Notes: a model not told the origin generated them from the sequence alone. DNA of 64,000 bases from Alkalihalobacillus sp. BA299 (GCF_017745675.1 NZ_JAFLJM010000007.1:185092-249091); one strand, 5' to 3'; positions 1 to 9,734 are shown, numbered from the stretch's first letter. A program made the numbers and translations.

Positions 1-90
1 TTCTTCTAGATTGTTTATAAATGCTGTCCCGCACTTGGAACAATAGGTTTCATTGTTTAATCGTTTATTCCCACACGAGTGACAGAACAT
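1..90 (-). CDS. Zinc-ribbon protein, 5' end only
   Basis: The reverse strand reads ATG at 88-90 and stays open for 30 codons to the window edge. The peptide carries two CxxC knuckles (CHSC near residue 3 and CSKC near residue 17), the pattern of a small N-terminal zinc-ribbon domain found on many Bacillus membrane or regulatory proteins. A GGAAGG ribosome site lies about 11 nt ahead of the ATG. The rest of the protein lies outside the window, so its function cannot be told. Confidence 0.7.
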   Translation of the reverse strand, partial: MFCHSCGNKRLNNETYCSKCGTAFINNLEE

Positions 91-612
91 GTTGGATTCC
101 AACCTTCCTAATTAAAGTGATGCTTAACTCAAGATGGCGGGGTCTTCATCGTCCGTCTTGAGTGTTACTTGATCCGGATAAAATACACATAGTGACATTA
201 TAGTACAAATTTCAATAAATTCTAATAGACCAATAGTATCAACAAAAAATTAATAAAGCTTTAAAACAATTTACAAGTAATCTAGTATATATTATTAATT
301 GGGAGGTGACAAATTAAAATTGTTTTATTCGATAATGTAATGTTGATCACTATCATAGTAAAAATTTGTTTATTAATACCCTTTCTTCTGTTAGCTTCCT
401 CGATAATTTAAGTTGTTCTCCTTAAACCTTAAACCTTAAACCTCTTGTGTATCCAACCCTGCCAATTTTCTATTTAGTGATTTTCACTTACTGAAAAAAA
501 TCCATGTTTTTTCTGATCCCATCAAGTATTATTAAATTATCAAAAGTTGAATGATTGAAGAAGTTCTCTGACATACTAGGAAAATGAAAAAATGACTTTG
601 GAGGAATAATGA
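91..612. other. Intergenic region, AT-rich
   Basis: No gene was found. An 8-bp inverted repeat (127-134 with 156-163, ACTCAAGA arms) lies just upstream of the zinc-ribbon gene and may be a leader hairpin. Three copies of the 7-mer CCTTAAA run in tandem at 420-440. The rest is AT-rich sequence without recognisable signals. Confidence 0.4.
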
Positions 613-834
613 ATGGCAGCAATCAAATTTGAAATTGAAAAAAAGATTGGAGTTTTATCTGAAAATGCAAAAGGTTGGAAAAAAGAATTGAATTTAGTCA
701 GTTGGAATGGACGTGAAGCGAAGTTTGATCTACGTGACTGGGACCCTAACTATGAAAAGATGGGAAAAGGCCTTACATTTTCTAAGGATGAAATTGTAGA
801 ATTAAAAACATTACTAAATCAGCTAGACCTATAA
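613..834 (+). CDS. YdbC/PC4-family ssDNA-binding-like protein
   Basis: This 73-residue protein matches in length and pattern the Bacillus YdbC family, which has the fold of the eukaryotic transcriptional coactivator PC4 and binds single-stranded DNA. Conserved stretches visible are NGREAKFDLRDWDPNYEKMGKG in the middle (broken here: NGREAKFDLRDW, then DPNYEKMGKG) and a C-terminal helix. It has a clear GGAGG ribosome site at 600-604 and is followed by a terminator, so it is probably monocistronic. The family assignment is by recognition; a role in transcription or repair is only family-level knowledge. Confidence 0.75.
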   Translation: MAAIKFEIEKKIGVLSENAKGWKKELNLVSWNGREAKFDLRDWDPNYEKMGKGLTFSKDEIVELKTLLNQLDL

Positions 835-842
835 CTAATACT

Positions 843-875
843 AAAGCTGCGAGTACTTGTATTCGCAGCTTTTAC
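843..875 (+). terminator. Rho-independent terminator after the PC4-like gene
   Basis: Nine-base arms AAGCTGCGA (844-852) and TCGCAGCTT (863-871) flank a 10-nt loop and run into a short T stretch. Confidence 0.8.
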
Positions 876-1028
876 TATGCTAAAGTTAAAAAAAACTGCT
901 TTTTTCATATATTTAATAGGTATTGAGAAGGTCAATGAATAGAATGGAGGCGGTGGTCATAAAATCAAGCTTAGACCATCAGTCAATGGCTGGAAATGCC
1001 ATTGTGCTTTTATCGATTGCCATTTAGT

Positions 1029-1278
1029 ATGACCGAAAGTCGAAAATGCAAAAATAAAGAAAGACAGTTTTGTCATTAATAAATTTACGTTGATAAGTCT
1101 TGTTGTGATTCTACAATTTAGTATTCTAGGGTATCAAGTATGGCAAAGTGAACAGGTGTTATCGAAAGGGACATTAATAAAGTTAGAACTACAGCCCATT
1201 TACCCACGATCATTGTTTACCTATCGAGTGAATAAACTAAATCATAAGTTAGATAAACGGGTGTACTCTAATTATTAA
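1029..1278 (+). pseudogene. Decayed GDYXXLXY-type protein
   Basis: The open stretch 1090-1278 encodes a single hydrophobic segment followed by LSKGTLIKLELQPIYPRSLF. This resembles the start of GDYXXLXY proteins, whose conserved core is a 'PvDPRsLxxGDYVxL' segment. Here the GDY part has become TYRVNKL and the protein stops after about 60 residues. A plausible original ATG at 1029 is in another frame, so a frameshift separates it from the body. I read this as a remnant. Its stop codon lies inside the terminator stem. Confidence 0.5.
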
Positions 1279-1294
1279 GGTACACCTGTTTTTA
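1260..1294 (+). terminator. Terminator overlapping the 3' end of the remnant
   Basis: GGTGTAC (1260-1266) pairs with GTACACC (1280-1286), followed by TGTTTTT. Confidence 0.7.
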
Positions 1295-1374
1295 ATCTTT
1301 TATTGAGTTAAAGTTATTTTTCTGATAATAATATGAATTAAGAAAGTTAAAAGTAATTTGAAAAGAGGTATAAA

Positions 1375-2772
1375 ATGGAGCTCGTAAAAAGTTATCCAAA
1401 TAGTAATGTGAAAAATGAGAAGTTACATTATGCGTGTTTATTTATAAATGTACTTATCATCGTTATGAATACAACGATGTTTAATGTGGCAATTCCGGAA
1501 ATTATCATTCACTTTTCATTAACTCCATCATCTGCATCGTGGATTGTAACTAGTTATTCTGTTGTTTTTGCAGTCGGGACAGTTTTGTATAGTAAACTTT
1601 CACAAATGAAGTCCATTGCAATGTTGTTTACGATCGGACTTTCATTGTTTGGGGTCGGGTCTGTCATCGGTGTATTGTCTGTTGATTATATGTTTTTATT
1701 GTTTGCTCGTGTTATCCAAGCTTCAGGGGCCTGTTGTGTGGCAGCACTAGGCATCGTTACTATATCAAGGTATATCCCTATTGAACGCCGAGGTAGAGGA
1801 ATGGGAGTTGTATCTGCAGCCTCTACATTAGGGTTTGGTTTAGGTCCACTTATAGGTGGTTTTATCACTCAATATTTAGGTTGGTCCTTTTTATTTGTCA
1901 TAAGTGTAGTCGGTGTTTTGATCATTCCCATTTATTTATATAATCTACCCAAAGAACAGTTACAAGAAGAACAGTTACAAGTTAAATCGATTGATTTCTT
2001 AGGGCTTTTCTATTTGTTTATTGGTGTAGTATCAATATTAATTTTTGTAACAACGAATAGATCGATCATCTTGTTAGGTAGTTTGTTTTTCTTGCTTTTT
2101 TGGTTTCATATTAAAAAGGCGAAAAATCCGATTATTCCGTTTAACTTACTTTCAAACAAAGTATTTATTTCGATTATTCTTATAGGTTTTATCATTTTCT
2201 TTATTAACTTCTCACTTTTGTTTTTAAACCCATTGTTTTTAGCAAAAGTATTCAATCGTTCTAGTGAGGTGATTGGGATGATGATTTTTCCAGGGGCGAT
2301 GTTATCTGCTATTTTTTCAATTTATATTGGAAGATGGATGGACCGAGTCGGGGCTAGATTCATTATCGGGTTCGGTATTCGTTTTATACTTGTCGCAACA
2401 AGCTTATTTGCTTTATTTAGCCACCTGTCACCACTGACGGTTATCTTTTTTTACCTCGTGTCGAGCATCGGCTTTTCATCAATTACAATGAGTTTACCTA
2501 ACTATTTATTCAATTACTTAAGTAGTGAAGAGTTTACGTCGAGTATCGGTGTTTTACAACTGTGTCAATTTATAGGTGGTGCCTTTGGTGTTTCTGTCTC
2601 AGGGAAGCTATTAGATAACAATTTCATCAATAGTATTAAAATACCGATGTGGAGTAGTGGGGCTGAATCGTTCGGTGTTACCTTTTTCTTTTTATGTATT
2701 CTATCGTTACTAGCTTTAAGTATTTTTTATTTTTTATGCAATGTAAAAGCGGTAAAGTCTGGTGAGAATTAA
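1375..2772 (+). CDS. MFS drug exporter, DHA2 family, TetA(L)-like
   Basis: This is a 465-residue polytopic membrane protein with hydrophobic segments along its whole length, consistent with 14 helices. Its N-terminal half follows the TetA(L)/TetA(K) pattern: a first helix ending in NTTMFNVAIPEI, then SWIVTSYSVVFAVGTVLYSKLS, then RVIQASGACCV and the antiporter motif GFGLGPLIGG around residue 150-165. Family knowledge predicts proton-coupled export of a drug or a monovalent cation. The gene stands alone with a GAGG ribosome site. Specificity cannot be told, and similarity to a tetracycline pump does not imply resistance. Confidence 0.8.
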   Translation: MELVKSYPNSNVKNEKLHYACLFINVLIIVMNTTMFNVAIPEIIIHFSLTPSSASWIVTSYSVVFAVGTVLYSKLSQMKSIAMLFTIGLSLFGVGSVIGVLSVDYMFLLFARVIQASGACCVAALGIVTISRYIPIERRGRGMGVVSAASTLGFGLGPLIGGFITQYLGWSFLFVISVVGVLIIPIYLYNLPKEQLQEEQLQVKSIDFLGLFYLFIGVVSILIFVTTNRSIILLGSLFFLLFWFHIKKAKNPIIPFNLLSNKVFISIILIGFIIFFINFSLLFLNPLFLAKVFNRSSEVIGMMIFPGAMLSAIFSIYIGRWMDRVGARFIIGFGIRFILVATSLFALFSHLSPLTVIFFYLVSSIGFSSITMSLPNYLFNYLSSEEFTSSIGVLQLCQFIGGAFGVSVSGKLLDNNFINSIKIPMWSSGAESFGVTFFFLCILSLLALSIFYFLCNVKAVKSGEN

Positions 2773-3116
2773 AAAGAGGCAGAGTGAATTCCTGCCTGCT
2801 CAAATAATATTAAGCTACTTGTCTTTCATTTTCAGTTGAAGTTGCAACAGCTGTCTAATAAAAGCAGCAGCTACCGCTATTTTCCAAAGTTCAAGGTCGC
2901 CAGTAATGTTTTTTTTCAGGAACTAAAATTCCTAATAGGAAAACAAAATATAATTGGTTGGTAATTAAGAATATTGCATCTGTTTTGTGATGTTTTATTT
3001 CTATAGATTAGGGGATATTACAAAATATTGAGAAATAGAGTAATAATGCTTTGACAAAAAAAGTTTTTAATATTACTCTTATTAATTGATTGTATATACA
3101 AGTAGAGGTGATAGAG
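2773..3116. other. Intergenic region upstream of the PTS IIA gene
   Basis: A small inverted repeat (AGGCAG, 2777-2782, with CTGCCT nearby) follows the MFS gene but has no T tract. A TTGACA at 3051-3056 is a possible -35 element for the PTS gene, but no convincing -10 lies at the right distance. Nothing else was recognised. Confidence 0.35.
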
Positions 3117-3626
3117 TTGTTAAAAAAGTTATTTGGTTTAGGAAATAAAGAGTTACCAAGTGAAGAAAAATTGTATTCTCCTATGAATGGTACATACATC
3201 AAAGTCGAAGAAGTACCTGACCCGACTTTTGCTCAAAAAATGATCGGAGATGGTTTTGCAGTTGAACCAAGTAGTGGGGAAGTCGTTTCACCGATAAAAG
3301 GAGAAATTATCCAAATATTCCCTACTAAACATGCGATTGGAATTCGCTCGCTAAGTGGTGCAGAAGTCCTCATCCATATTGGTATTGAAACGGTTAATAT
3401 GAAAGGTGAAGGGTTTGATGTCTTCGTTAAAGAAGGAGATAAAGTTCAAGTTGGAACAAAATTAGTTGAGTTTTCTTTAGATTTAATAAAAGAAAAAGCA
3501 GCAAGTACGATCACTCCAGTAGTCATTACAAATGCTGACCAAGTAAAATCAATGAAATTGGAACAGGTTAACAAAGTTGTTGCAGGACAAAGTCAAGTCG
3601 CTACATTTTCAATGAAAACAGAATAA
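3117..3626 (+). CDS. PTS glucose-type IIA protein, YpqE/Crr-like
   Basis: This is a free-standing EIIA-Glc domain of 169 residues. It shows the family landmarks: YSPMNGTYIKVEEVPDPTFAQKMIGDGFAVEP, interrupted for length, and the phosphorylated histidine region LIHIGIETVNM, followed by KEGDKVQVG. The open frame extends back to 3090, but GAGGTG at 3105-3110 places the TTG at 3117 at the right distance and gives the usual family N-terminus (LKKLFGLG). Such proteins pass phosphate from HPr to a membrane IIBC partner or act in signalling. No partner gene is nearby. Confidence 0.85.
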   Translation: MLKKLFGLGNKELPSEEKLYSPMNGTYIKVEEVPDPTFAQKMIGDGFAVEPSSGEVVSPIKGEIIQIFPTKHAIGIRSLSGAEVLIHIGIETVNMKGEGFDVFVKEGDKVQVGTKLVEFSLDLIKEKAASTITPVVITNADQVKSMKLEQVNKVVAGQSQVATFSMKTE

Positions 3627-3721
3627 ATAAGATCTTTTAAAAGGCTGGCTCACAAAAGTGGCAGACGCTTAAACTTAAAGCTGATATTACCGTATTAATA
3701 GGAAATCTATTTGGTTTTATA

Positions 3722-3762
3722 GTAAGGCGCTTTCTCATTTTAGAGGAAGCCTTTTTTTGTTT
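3722..3762 (+). terminator. Terminator after the PTS IIA gene
   Basis: An imperfect stem (AGGC...CTTTCTC with GAGGAAGCCT) is followed by seven T residues at 3752-3758. Confidence 0.65.
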
Positions 3763-3861
3763 TATCTAGAAAACTTTAATAATTGTTACATAACCTTAAT
3801 ATGCATAGAAATAAAAAGGAGGTGGTCGGCTACAGATTAAAACGATTCTAGGAGGGATTGT

Positions 3862-4371
3862 TTGAGTGTAACGATTTCAAACGAATTTGTAAATCAATTA
3901 GTAGAAAAGTATAGTCGGCATTTTAATGTTTACAAAAAGAAAAAGCTAGGCTGTATTCCACTTTCTTTTTATGCAGAGTATCTAAGGCGTGATGAAAAGT
4001 ACTTTTTGACCAAATCGATTCCGATATGGGGAGTAAATAATCAACAGTTCGTGTTTGTATGGACGAAAGAAACGAAAGTAGTAGAAGAAGATATTCAAAC
4101 TTTTGCCACAGAGTTATTAAAAAATAGCGCTTCATATGTTCCCTCTCATAGTGAACATATGTCTTCTGTCCTTCTTGGTGTTATTTTAACGAACAAGCCT
4201 CTTGAAAATGCTGTTATTAAGGAAGTGAAGAAATTTAGAAAAGTCAAGTTCCTAAAGTTTGGTATGAATGGTTGGATTGAATACTATATAGGCCTCGTAA
4301 ATGTAGACGAAAAAAAAGTGTATGTAAATAGGAAAGGGAGAGAGTATATGCAGCACTTCAAAGTCCACTAA
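3862..4371 (+). CDS. Unknown cytoplasmic protein next to CstA
   Basis: I do not recognise this 169-residue protein. It starts with TTG at 3862 preceded by GGAGGG (3851-3856). It is basic and soluble, without signal peptide or membrane segment, and has no cysteine pairs or nucleotide-binding motif. It ends only 15 nt before the CstA gene, so the two are probably cotranscribed, which hints at a role connected with peptide or pyruvate uptake. Confidence 0.6.
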   Translation: MSVTISNEFVNQLVEKYSRHFNVYKKKKLGCIPLSFYAEYLRRDEKYFLTKSIPIWGVNNQQFVFVWTKETKVVEEDIQTFATELLKNSASYVPSHSEHMSSVLLGVILTNKPLENAVIKEVKKFRKVKFLKFGMNGWIEYYIGLVNVDEKKVYVNRKGREYMQHFKVH

Positions 4372-4386
4372 AGGGGGAGTTAAGTC

Positions 4387-5988
4387 ATGAATTTACTCAC
4401 TTTACTATTGATAGCTGGTATTATTCTACTTATAGCTTATTTTACGTATGGTAGATTTTTAGAGAAACAAATGATGGTTGATCCGAAGCGTAATACACCA
4501 GCAAATCAGATGTATGATGGGGTGGATTACGTACCAGCGAAAAAGCCTGTATTATTAGGACATCATTTTGCTACGATTGCTGGTGGCGGGCCTATTGTTG
4601 GTCCGATTACTGCTGCTTTCTTTGGATGGTTACCTGCTGTACTATGGATCTTAATTGGTAGTATATTTATTGGGGGTGTCCATGATTATACGTCATTACA
4701 AGCATCTGTACGTCATAAAGCGAAGTCGATTGGAGAAATCATTCGTGAGTATATTGGTAAGCGTGGGCAGGTTTTATTTCTTATCTTCTCTATTGCAACG
4801 TTACTATTGATTGTGGGTGTATTTATAATTCTTGTAGCCAATACGTTTGTAGCCGTTCCAGAAGCAGCGACAGCATCAGTACTATTTATTGGAGTTGCAC
4901 TTGTATTTGGGTTTATTATTAATCAAATTCGTTTGAATTTATTAGTTGCTAGTATTTTAGGTGTAATGGCGATGTTATTTAGTGTTTGGATTGGAATTTC
5001 TTTTCCGCTAGAATTAAGTGCAGTTACGTGGTCATTTATTCTTTTAGTTTATGCGTATATTGCATCGACTTTACCAGTTTGGGTATTGCTACAACCACGT
5101 GACTATTTAAATGCCTTTTTATTATATGGAATGATTGCTGGGGCAACACTCGGAATTATTATTGCCGCTCCAACCATTCAACTTCCTGCTTATACAGGGT
5201 TTAATCATGAGACTTTAGGTTTCCTTTTTCCGATTTTATTTATAACGATTGCTTGTGGGGCAATATCAGGCTTTCACTCTCTAGTCTCTTCAGGAACAAC
5301 AGCTAAACAGCTAGACAATGAGAAGAATGGTAGATTTATTGCATACGGTTCTATGCTAATTGAAGCATTTTTAGCCATCATTGCTATTGGAGCCGTTGCT
5401 TACCTTACACAAGTTGACTTTGCTGCTAGAATGACAGAGCTAGGAGGCCCAATCGGAACATTCTCTGCGGGAATTGGCTACTTTATGTCTCATTGGGGGA
5501 TCGACTTAACTGTGGCGACAACGTTTACAGCGCTTACAGCTTCAGCATTTTTACTAACAACATTAGATTCGGCTACACGTCTAATGCGTTATGCCATTCA
5601 AGAGCTAGGGGAAGAACATATTTCAGTGGTGAAAAATAATCATGTCGCAACAATTGCAGGACTTATCGGTGCTGGTGCACTCGCTTTATCTGGAACGTGG
5701 GAAAAAGTGTGGCCACTATTCGGTTCCGCCAACCAAATGCTTGGTGCCTTAGCTCTACTCGCTGTGTCTGTTTGGTTAATAAAAATAGGAGCTAAAGCGT
5801 TCTATGTCGTTATCCCGATGTTCTTTATGTTTGTTGTGACGATTACAGCTCTCGGTGTGCTTATGTACAATAACTTCATAATAAAAAATTGGTTGTTGTT
5901 CGGTTCGGGGCTAATCCTCTTTATTCTATGTATTTTCTTAGGTATTGAAGGCTGGCGCTCTATTGGAAAGCGTACAAAAACTTCATGA
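4387..5988 (+). CDS. cstA: CstA-family transporter (pyruvate/peptide)
   Basis: This 533-residue membrane protein carries the CstA signatures: GHHFATIAGGGPIVGPI near residue 60, GGVHDYTSLQAS near 100, GFHSLVSSGTTAKQLDNE near 305, and TTLDSATRLMRYAIQEL near 395. CstA proteins are carbon-starvation-induced transporters; E. coli CstA/BtsT members carry pyruvate or peptides. It is shorter than the E. coli protein, as is common for Gram-positive forms. A GGGGGAG ribosome site precedes the ATG. Confidence 0.9.
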   Translation: MNLLTLLLIAGIILLIAYFTYGRFLEKQMMVDPKRNTPANQMYDGVDYVPAKKPVLLGHHFATIAGGGPIVGPITAAFFGWLPAVLWILIGSIFIGGVHDYTSLQASVRHKAKSIGEIIREYIGKRGQVLFLIFSIATLLLIVGVFIILVANTFVAVPEAATASVLFIGVALVFGFIINQIRLNLLVASILGVMAMLFSVWIGISFPLELSAVTWSFILLVYAYIASTLPVWVLLQPRDYLNAFLLYGMIAGATLGIIIAAPTIQLPAYTGFNHETLGFLFPILFITIACGAISGFHSLVSSGTTAKQLDNEKNGRFIAYGSMLIEAFLAIIAIGAVAYLTQVDFAARMTELGGPIGTFSAGIGYFMSHWGIDLTVATTFTALTASAFLLTTLDSATRLMRYAIQELGEEHISVVKNNHVATIAGLIGAGALALSGTWEKVWPLFGSANQMLGALALLAVSVWLIKIGAKAFYVVIPMFFMFVVTITALGVLMYNNFIIKNWLLFGSGLILFILCIFLGIEGWRSIGKRTKTS

Positions 5989-5996
5989 TAAATCTT

Positions 5997-6029
5997 TCAG
6001 GCTTCTTTTATAAAAAAGGAGCCTGAATA
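5997..6029. terminator. Strong hairpin after cstA
   Basis: TTCAGGCT and AGCCTGAA arms with extra CTTTT/AAAAG pairing form a near-perfect stem. It lacks a T tract on either side, so it may stabilise the transcript 3' end or act weakly as a terminator. Confidence 0.5.
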
Positions 6030-6086
6030 TTGAGATAATACTATACATATGTTTCTACTATTGTGTATACTAATATGGAAGATACT

Positions 6087-6098
6087 GAGCGAACGCTC
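6087..6098. promoter_or_regulatory. Palindrome GAGCGAACGCTC upstream of the thiolase
   Basis: Five-base arms GAGCG and CGCTC around AA lie 68 nt before the acetyl-CoA acetyltransferase start. The size and position suit a TetR-type operator for fatty-acid or ketone metabolism. The regulator is unknown. Confidence 0.35.
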
Positions 6099-6165
6099 GA
6101 TTGGTTTATACTTAAATTTACGAAAAATATCATTTTAAAAAGAGATTGGAAGGGAGAGCGACAGA

Positions 6166-7356
6166 ATGAGTAACCATGATGTTGTTATTGTAAGCGCTGT
6201 CAGGACGCCGATTGGTAGTTTTGGAGGAAGTTTAAAAGGTTTAAAAGCAACAAAGTTAGGGGCAACTGTCATTAAGTCTGCTTTAGAAAGAGCTGGAGTC
6301 GCTGCTGAACAAGTAGATGAGGTTATTATGGGGAATGTCCTGCAAGCCGGGTTAGGACAAAATCCAGCACGCCAAGCGGCAATAGAAGCGGGGTTACCAC
6401 AACATACTCCTTCGATGACGATTAATAAAGTATGTGGTTCAGGTTTAAAAGCTGTTCATTTAGCAACCCAGGCCATTCTTTCTGGTGATGCTGACGTTGT
6501 AGTTGCGGGAGGTATGGAAAATATGAGTCAGGCCCCATATTTAGCAAAGGGAGCTAGAGATGGGTTTCGTATGGGTGATCAGAAGCTCATTGATAGCATG
6601 GTGTACGACGGGCTGACTTGTGCTTTTAATGATTATCACATGGGTGTTACAGCTGAAAACTTATGTGATCAGTATGAATTAACACGTGAGGAACAAGACG
6701 AGTTTGCAGCTTGGAGTCAAGCAAAAGCAGCTCAAGCGATTGCAGAAGGTAAATTCAAGGACGAAATTGTATCCGTTGAAATTCCACAACGTAAAGGAGA
6801 TCCTATTATTTTCGATACCGATGAATACGTGAAGGCTGGAACGACAGCTGAAAAATTAGGGAAACTACGCCCTGCATTTAAAAAAGATGGAAGTGTAACA
6901 GCTGGAAATGCTTCAGGATTAAATGACGGAGCTGCAGCAGTGGTCGTGATGAGTCGTAAAAAGGCGGACGAATTAGGTGTTACTCCACTTGCTGTAATTC
7001 GAGGAAATGCAAGTGCGGCTGTTGATCCTAGTATTATGGGAATTGGTCCAGTACCTGCTACTAAAAAAGCATTAGCTAAAGCAGGCATTTCACTATCCGA
7101 CTTAAGCTTAATAGAAGCAAATGAAGCATTTGCAGCTCAAGCCTTAGCTGTAGGTCGAGATTTAGAGTTTTCTAAAGAGATCCTTAACGTGAATGGAGGA
7201 GCGATTGCCTTAGGGCATCCAATCGGTGCAAGTGGAGCCCGTATACTTGTATCCTTACTCCATGAATTAAAACGTAGAGATGGACAATATGGATTAGCTA
7301 CTCTATGTATTGGCGGGGGCCAAGGTGTAGCAACGATCGTAGAAAAAGTTCAATAG
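6166..7356 (+). CDS. Acetyl-CoA C-acetyltransferase (thiolase)
   Basis: This is a full-length 396-residue thiolase. The acyl-accepting cysteine is Cys90 in [11 protein letters not shown]; the C-terminal catalytic elements [27 protein letters not shown] and CIGGGQG are all present. It condenses or cleaves acetoacetyl-CoA and acetyl-CoA. It is monocistronic, with a clear ribosome site and its own terminator. It lies outside the island but could supply the last thiolysis step for products made there. Confidence 0.92.
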   Translation: MSNHDVVIVSAVRTPIGSFGGSLKGLKATKLGATVIKSALERAGVAAEQVDEVIMGNVLQAGLGQNPARQAAIEAGLPQHTPSMTINKVCGSGLKAVHLATQAILSGDADVVVAGGMENMSQAPYLAKGARDGFRMGDQKLIDSMVYDGLTCAFNDYHMGVTAENLCDQYELTREEQDEFAAWSQAKAAQAIAEGKFKDEIVSVEIPQRKGDPIIFDTDEYVKAGTTAEKLGKLRPAFKKDGSVTAGNASGLNDGAAAVVVMSRKKADELGVTPLAVIRGNASAAVDPSIMGIGPVPATKKALAKAGISLSDLSLIEANEAFAAQALAVGRDLEFSKEILNVNGGAIALGHPIGASGARILVSLLHELKRRDGQYGLATLCIGGGQGVATIVEKVQ

Positions 7357-7364
7357 TTTTAAAG

Positions 7365-7390
7365 AGGGTGACGGTTGTCATCCTTTTTTT
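7365..7390 (+). terminator. Terminator after the thiolase
   Basis: AGGGTGAC (7365-7372), four-base loop, GTCATCCT (7377-7384) with one G-T pair, then a run of T. Confidence 0.85.
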
Positions 7391-8105
7391 CTTTGGAATG
7401 ATAACAGTCCTTAATCTGTGGATAAGTATATTTTCTGTTATAATATGGATGAAGCTGAAGCAATGATAAAGCTTTGAGGAAATAGAAAAAGAAGTTGAAG
7501 TAGAAATAGAAGTAGAAGAGTGTCCGGAAGTTAGCAACACATTACAAAAAGCGAGTGAGTAGAGAAAAGTATGTAGAAACTTGTCTGATATTGTCGAGAA
7601 ATCGATAAGTGGTTCAAAGTTGAAAATAAAAGGCATGAACTTAAAAATAAAAGGACGAAACTTAAAAATAAAACATCAGAAGTTAAAAATTTCCCCATCT
7701 TTTCCTCCAAATGAAGGTGAAAATGTGCAGAAAATAGCAAATAGAAGTCAGTATGATAGAGAAACATCTCAGAAAATCAATCAAATACACTTTAGTGGTG
7801 CCTAGTCTTAATCAAAAATAAAAAAAAATTGTAGAGAAATGTCCCAAATGATTATCTTAACCTATAATTCGTTAGTCCTCGTAGCAATTTTATTCGTTCT
7901 TGATATAATAGTAGAAACCTAAAAAGAAGAATCTTTCATAACTTATAATAGTCTTGTATACAATATAATAAAAACTAACTGAAAATTTAGAACGTTACAT
8001 AGTCATTTTCATTTTCATGTGATATACTTTAATGCAATAATCAGCTAAATAAAAATGATTAAAAGAATTTTAGGAGAGAGTATGCTAGGAGAGTGGGAGA
8101 ATAAA
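7391..8105. other. Non-coding stretch with degraded coding-like segments
   Basis: No supported gene. A stretch at about 7478-7561 reads in one frame as a glutamate-rich peptide ending in SNTLQKASE but has no start, so it looks like debris. A frame at 7581-7805 consists mostly of translated tandem repeats and has no ribosome site. Before the citramalate synthase there is a possible extended -10 element (TG-n-TATACT at 8020-8028). No T-box or other leader structure was seen. Confidence 0.45.
7617..7690. repeat. 21-bp tandem repeat, 3.5 copies
   Basis: Units start at 7617, 7638, 7659 and 7680 (last one partial). The shared core of each is AAcTTAAAAATAAAA followed by a variable 6-mer. Translated, the unit gives a heptad LKIKGxN. 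Confidence 0.7.
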
Positions 8106-9734
8106 ATGACTAGCCAAAAAGTGTTTTTATATGACACAACACTTAGAGATGGAACACAGGGTGAGGGAGTAAGTCTATCAGTCGATGATAAGTTAAAAAT
8201 TGCAAAAAAACTGGATGAATTGGGAATTCACTATATAGAAGGTGGTTGGCCAGGTAGTAATCCAAAGGATATGAATTTTTTTGAAAGAGTGAAGGACCTT
8301 GAATTGAGAAACGCAAAAGTAACAGCTTTTGGGAGCACCAGGCGAATGGGAGTAACAGCTGATAAAGATCAAAATTTGCAGAGAATCCTAGAGTGTGGTG
8401 TAAAATCAGTTGCGATATTTGGAAAGACATGGGATTTTCAAGTAACCCATGCCTTACAAACAACGTTAGAAGAAAATTTAAACATGATTTTCGACTCAGT
8501 AAAATTTTTAAAAGAAAATGGGTTAGAAGTTATTTTTGATGCTGAACATTTTTTTGATGGTTATAAACGAAATGCTGAATATGCTATCCAGGCCATAAAA
8601 AAAGCGGAAGAAGCTGGGGCTGACTGTGTAACGCTCTGTGATACTAATGGAGGTACATTACCACACGAAGTGGCAGCTATCGTAGAGCACGTCGTAAATG
8701 AACTTTCTATTCAAGTTGGTATACATTGTCATAATGATGGAGAATTAGCTGTAGCTAATACGATCGCAGCCGTCCAAGCTGGAGCGACTCATGTGCAAGG
8801 AACGATTAATGGCTACGGCGAACGATGCGGAAATGTAAATCTTATTTCAGTCATCCCAAATTTGCAACTTAAAATGGGTTATGAGTGTATTAGTAATTTA
8901 GAGTTGGTGAATTTAACGTCTGTATCCAAATATGTTCATGAAATTGCTAATCAAATTCCGCCAAGTAATCAACCATTTGTTGGAAAAAGTGCATTTGCCC
9001 ATAAAGGCGGCATGCATGTTAGTGCCGTATTAAAGCATCCTGAAACATACGAGCATATCGAACCTGAAGCGATTGGAAATAAGCGAAGAGTACTCGTTTC
9101 TGAGTTATCAGGACAGAGCAATGTATTATTTAAAGCCAAAGAATGGAATTTAAATTTAGATAAAAACAATCCTGCAACTAAAAAGATTATTGAACAAATT
9201 AAAGAATTAGAACTGAATGGATATCAGTATGAAGCTGCTGAAGCATCTTTTGAATTGGTTGTAAAAAAAGGCCTTGGAGAGCACCGAGAGTTCTTTAAAC
9301 TTGATCATTTTAAATTATTTATTGAAAATAGCGGTGAGCAATCATTTACAACAGAGGCAGTTATTAAGCTCTGTGTGAATGACCAAGAAGTCTTGACTGC
9401 AGCAGAAGGGAATGGCCCTGTTAATGCACTCGATCATGCATTAAGGAAGGCACTTGAACAGTTTTACCCTTGTATAAATAAAATGTACTTATCAGACTAC
9501 AAAGTACGTGTCCTTGATGAGACTGATGCGACAGCTTCAAGAGTGCGTGTTCTTATTGAGTCTTCAGATGGAAATGAAAAATGGAGTACCATCGGTGTAT
9601 CAGGCAATATTATTAAGGCAAGCTGGTATGCTTTGGTTGATAGTGTTCAGTATTATTTGCTGAAGCAAGACGATAAACTAGAAGTTGTAAAACAGCCCAA
9701 ATCAGAGTCAACCATCGGTGTTAGTAATCATTAA
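8106..9734 (+). CDS. cimA: (R)-citramalate synthase
   Basis: This DRE-TIM metallolyase joins pyruvate and acetyl-CoA to (R)-citramalate, the first step of the threonine-independent isoleucine route. FLYDTTLRDGTQGEG holds the catalytic Arg-Asp; HCHNDGELAVANT carries metal-binding histidines; GTINGYGERCGN follows. The C-terminal LeuA-type dimerisation/allosteric domain is complete. The frame is open from 8055, but the ATG at 8106 (542 residues, preceded by GGGAGAA) gives the usual family N-terminus TSQKVFLYDTTLRDG. No CoA-ligase or leucine genes adjoin it. Confidence 0.9.
   Translation: MTSQKVFLYDTTLRDGTQGEGVSLSVDDKLKIAKKLDELGIHYIEGGWPGSNPKDMNFFERVKDLELRNAKVTAFGSTRRMGVTADKDQNLQRILECGVKSVAIFGKTWDFQVTHALQTTLEENLNMIFDSVKFLKENGLEVIFDAEHFFDGYKRNAEYAIQAIKKAEEAGADCVTLCDTNGGTLPHEVAAIVEHVVNELSIQVGIHCHNDGELAVANTIAAVQAGATHVQGTINGYGERCGNVNLISVIPNLQLKMGYECISNLELVNLTSVSKYVHEIANQIPPSNQPFVGKSAFAHKGGMHVSAVLKHPETYEHIEPEAIGNKRRVLVSELSGQSNVLFKAKEWNLNLDKNNPATKKIIEQIKELELNGYQYEAAEASFELVVKKGLGEHREFFKLDHFKLFIENSGEQSFTTEAVIKLCVNDQEVLTAAEGNGPVNALDHALRKALEQFYPCINKMYLSDYKVRVLDETDATASRVRVLIESSDGNEKWSTIGVSGNIIKASWYALVDSVQYYLLKQDDKLEVVKQPKSESTIGVSNH

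Noticed and set aside
420..443. Possible CRISPR-like or telomere-like repeat CCTTAAA x3
   Set aside because: Three 7-bp units only, no spacers; treated as a chance microrepeat.
1375..2772. Tetracycline resistance determinant
   Set aside because: TetA(L)-like in pattern but diverged; only family membership as a DHA2 exporter can be supported.
7581..7805. Open frame of 74 codons
   Set aside because: TTG start without ribosome site, and a third of it is the translated 21-bp repeat; annotated as repeat instead.
7806..8054. T-box or other leader before citramalate synthase
   Set aside because: Looked for a T-box-like bulge sequence and a terminator/antiterminator pair; neither is present.
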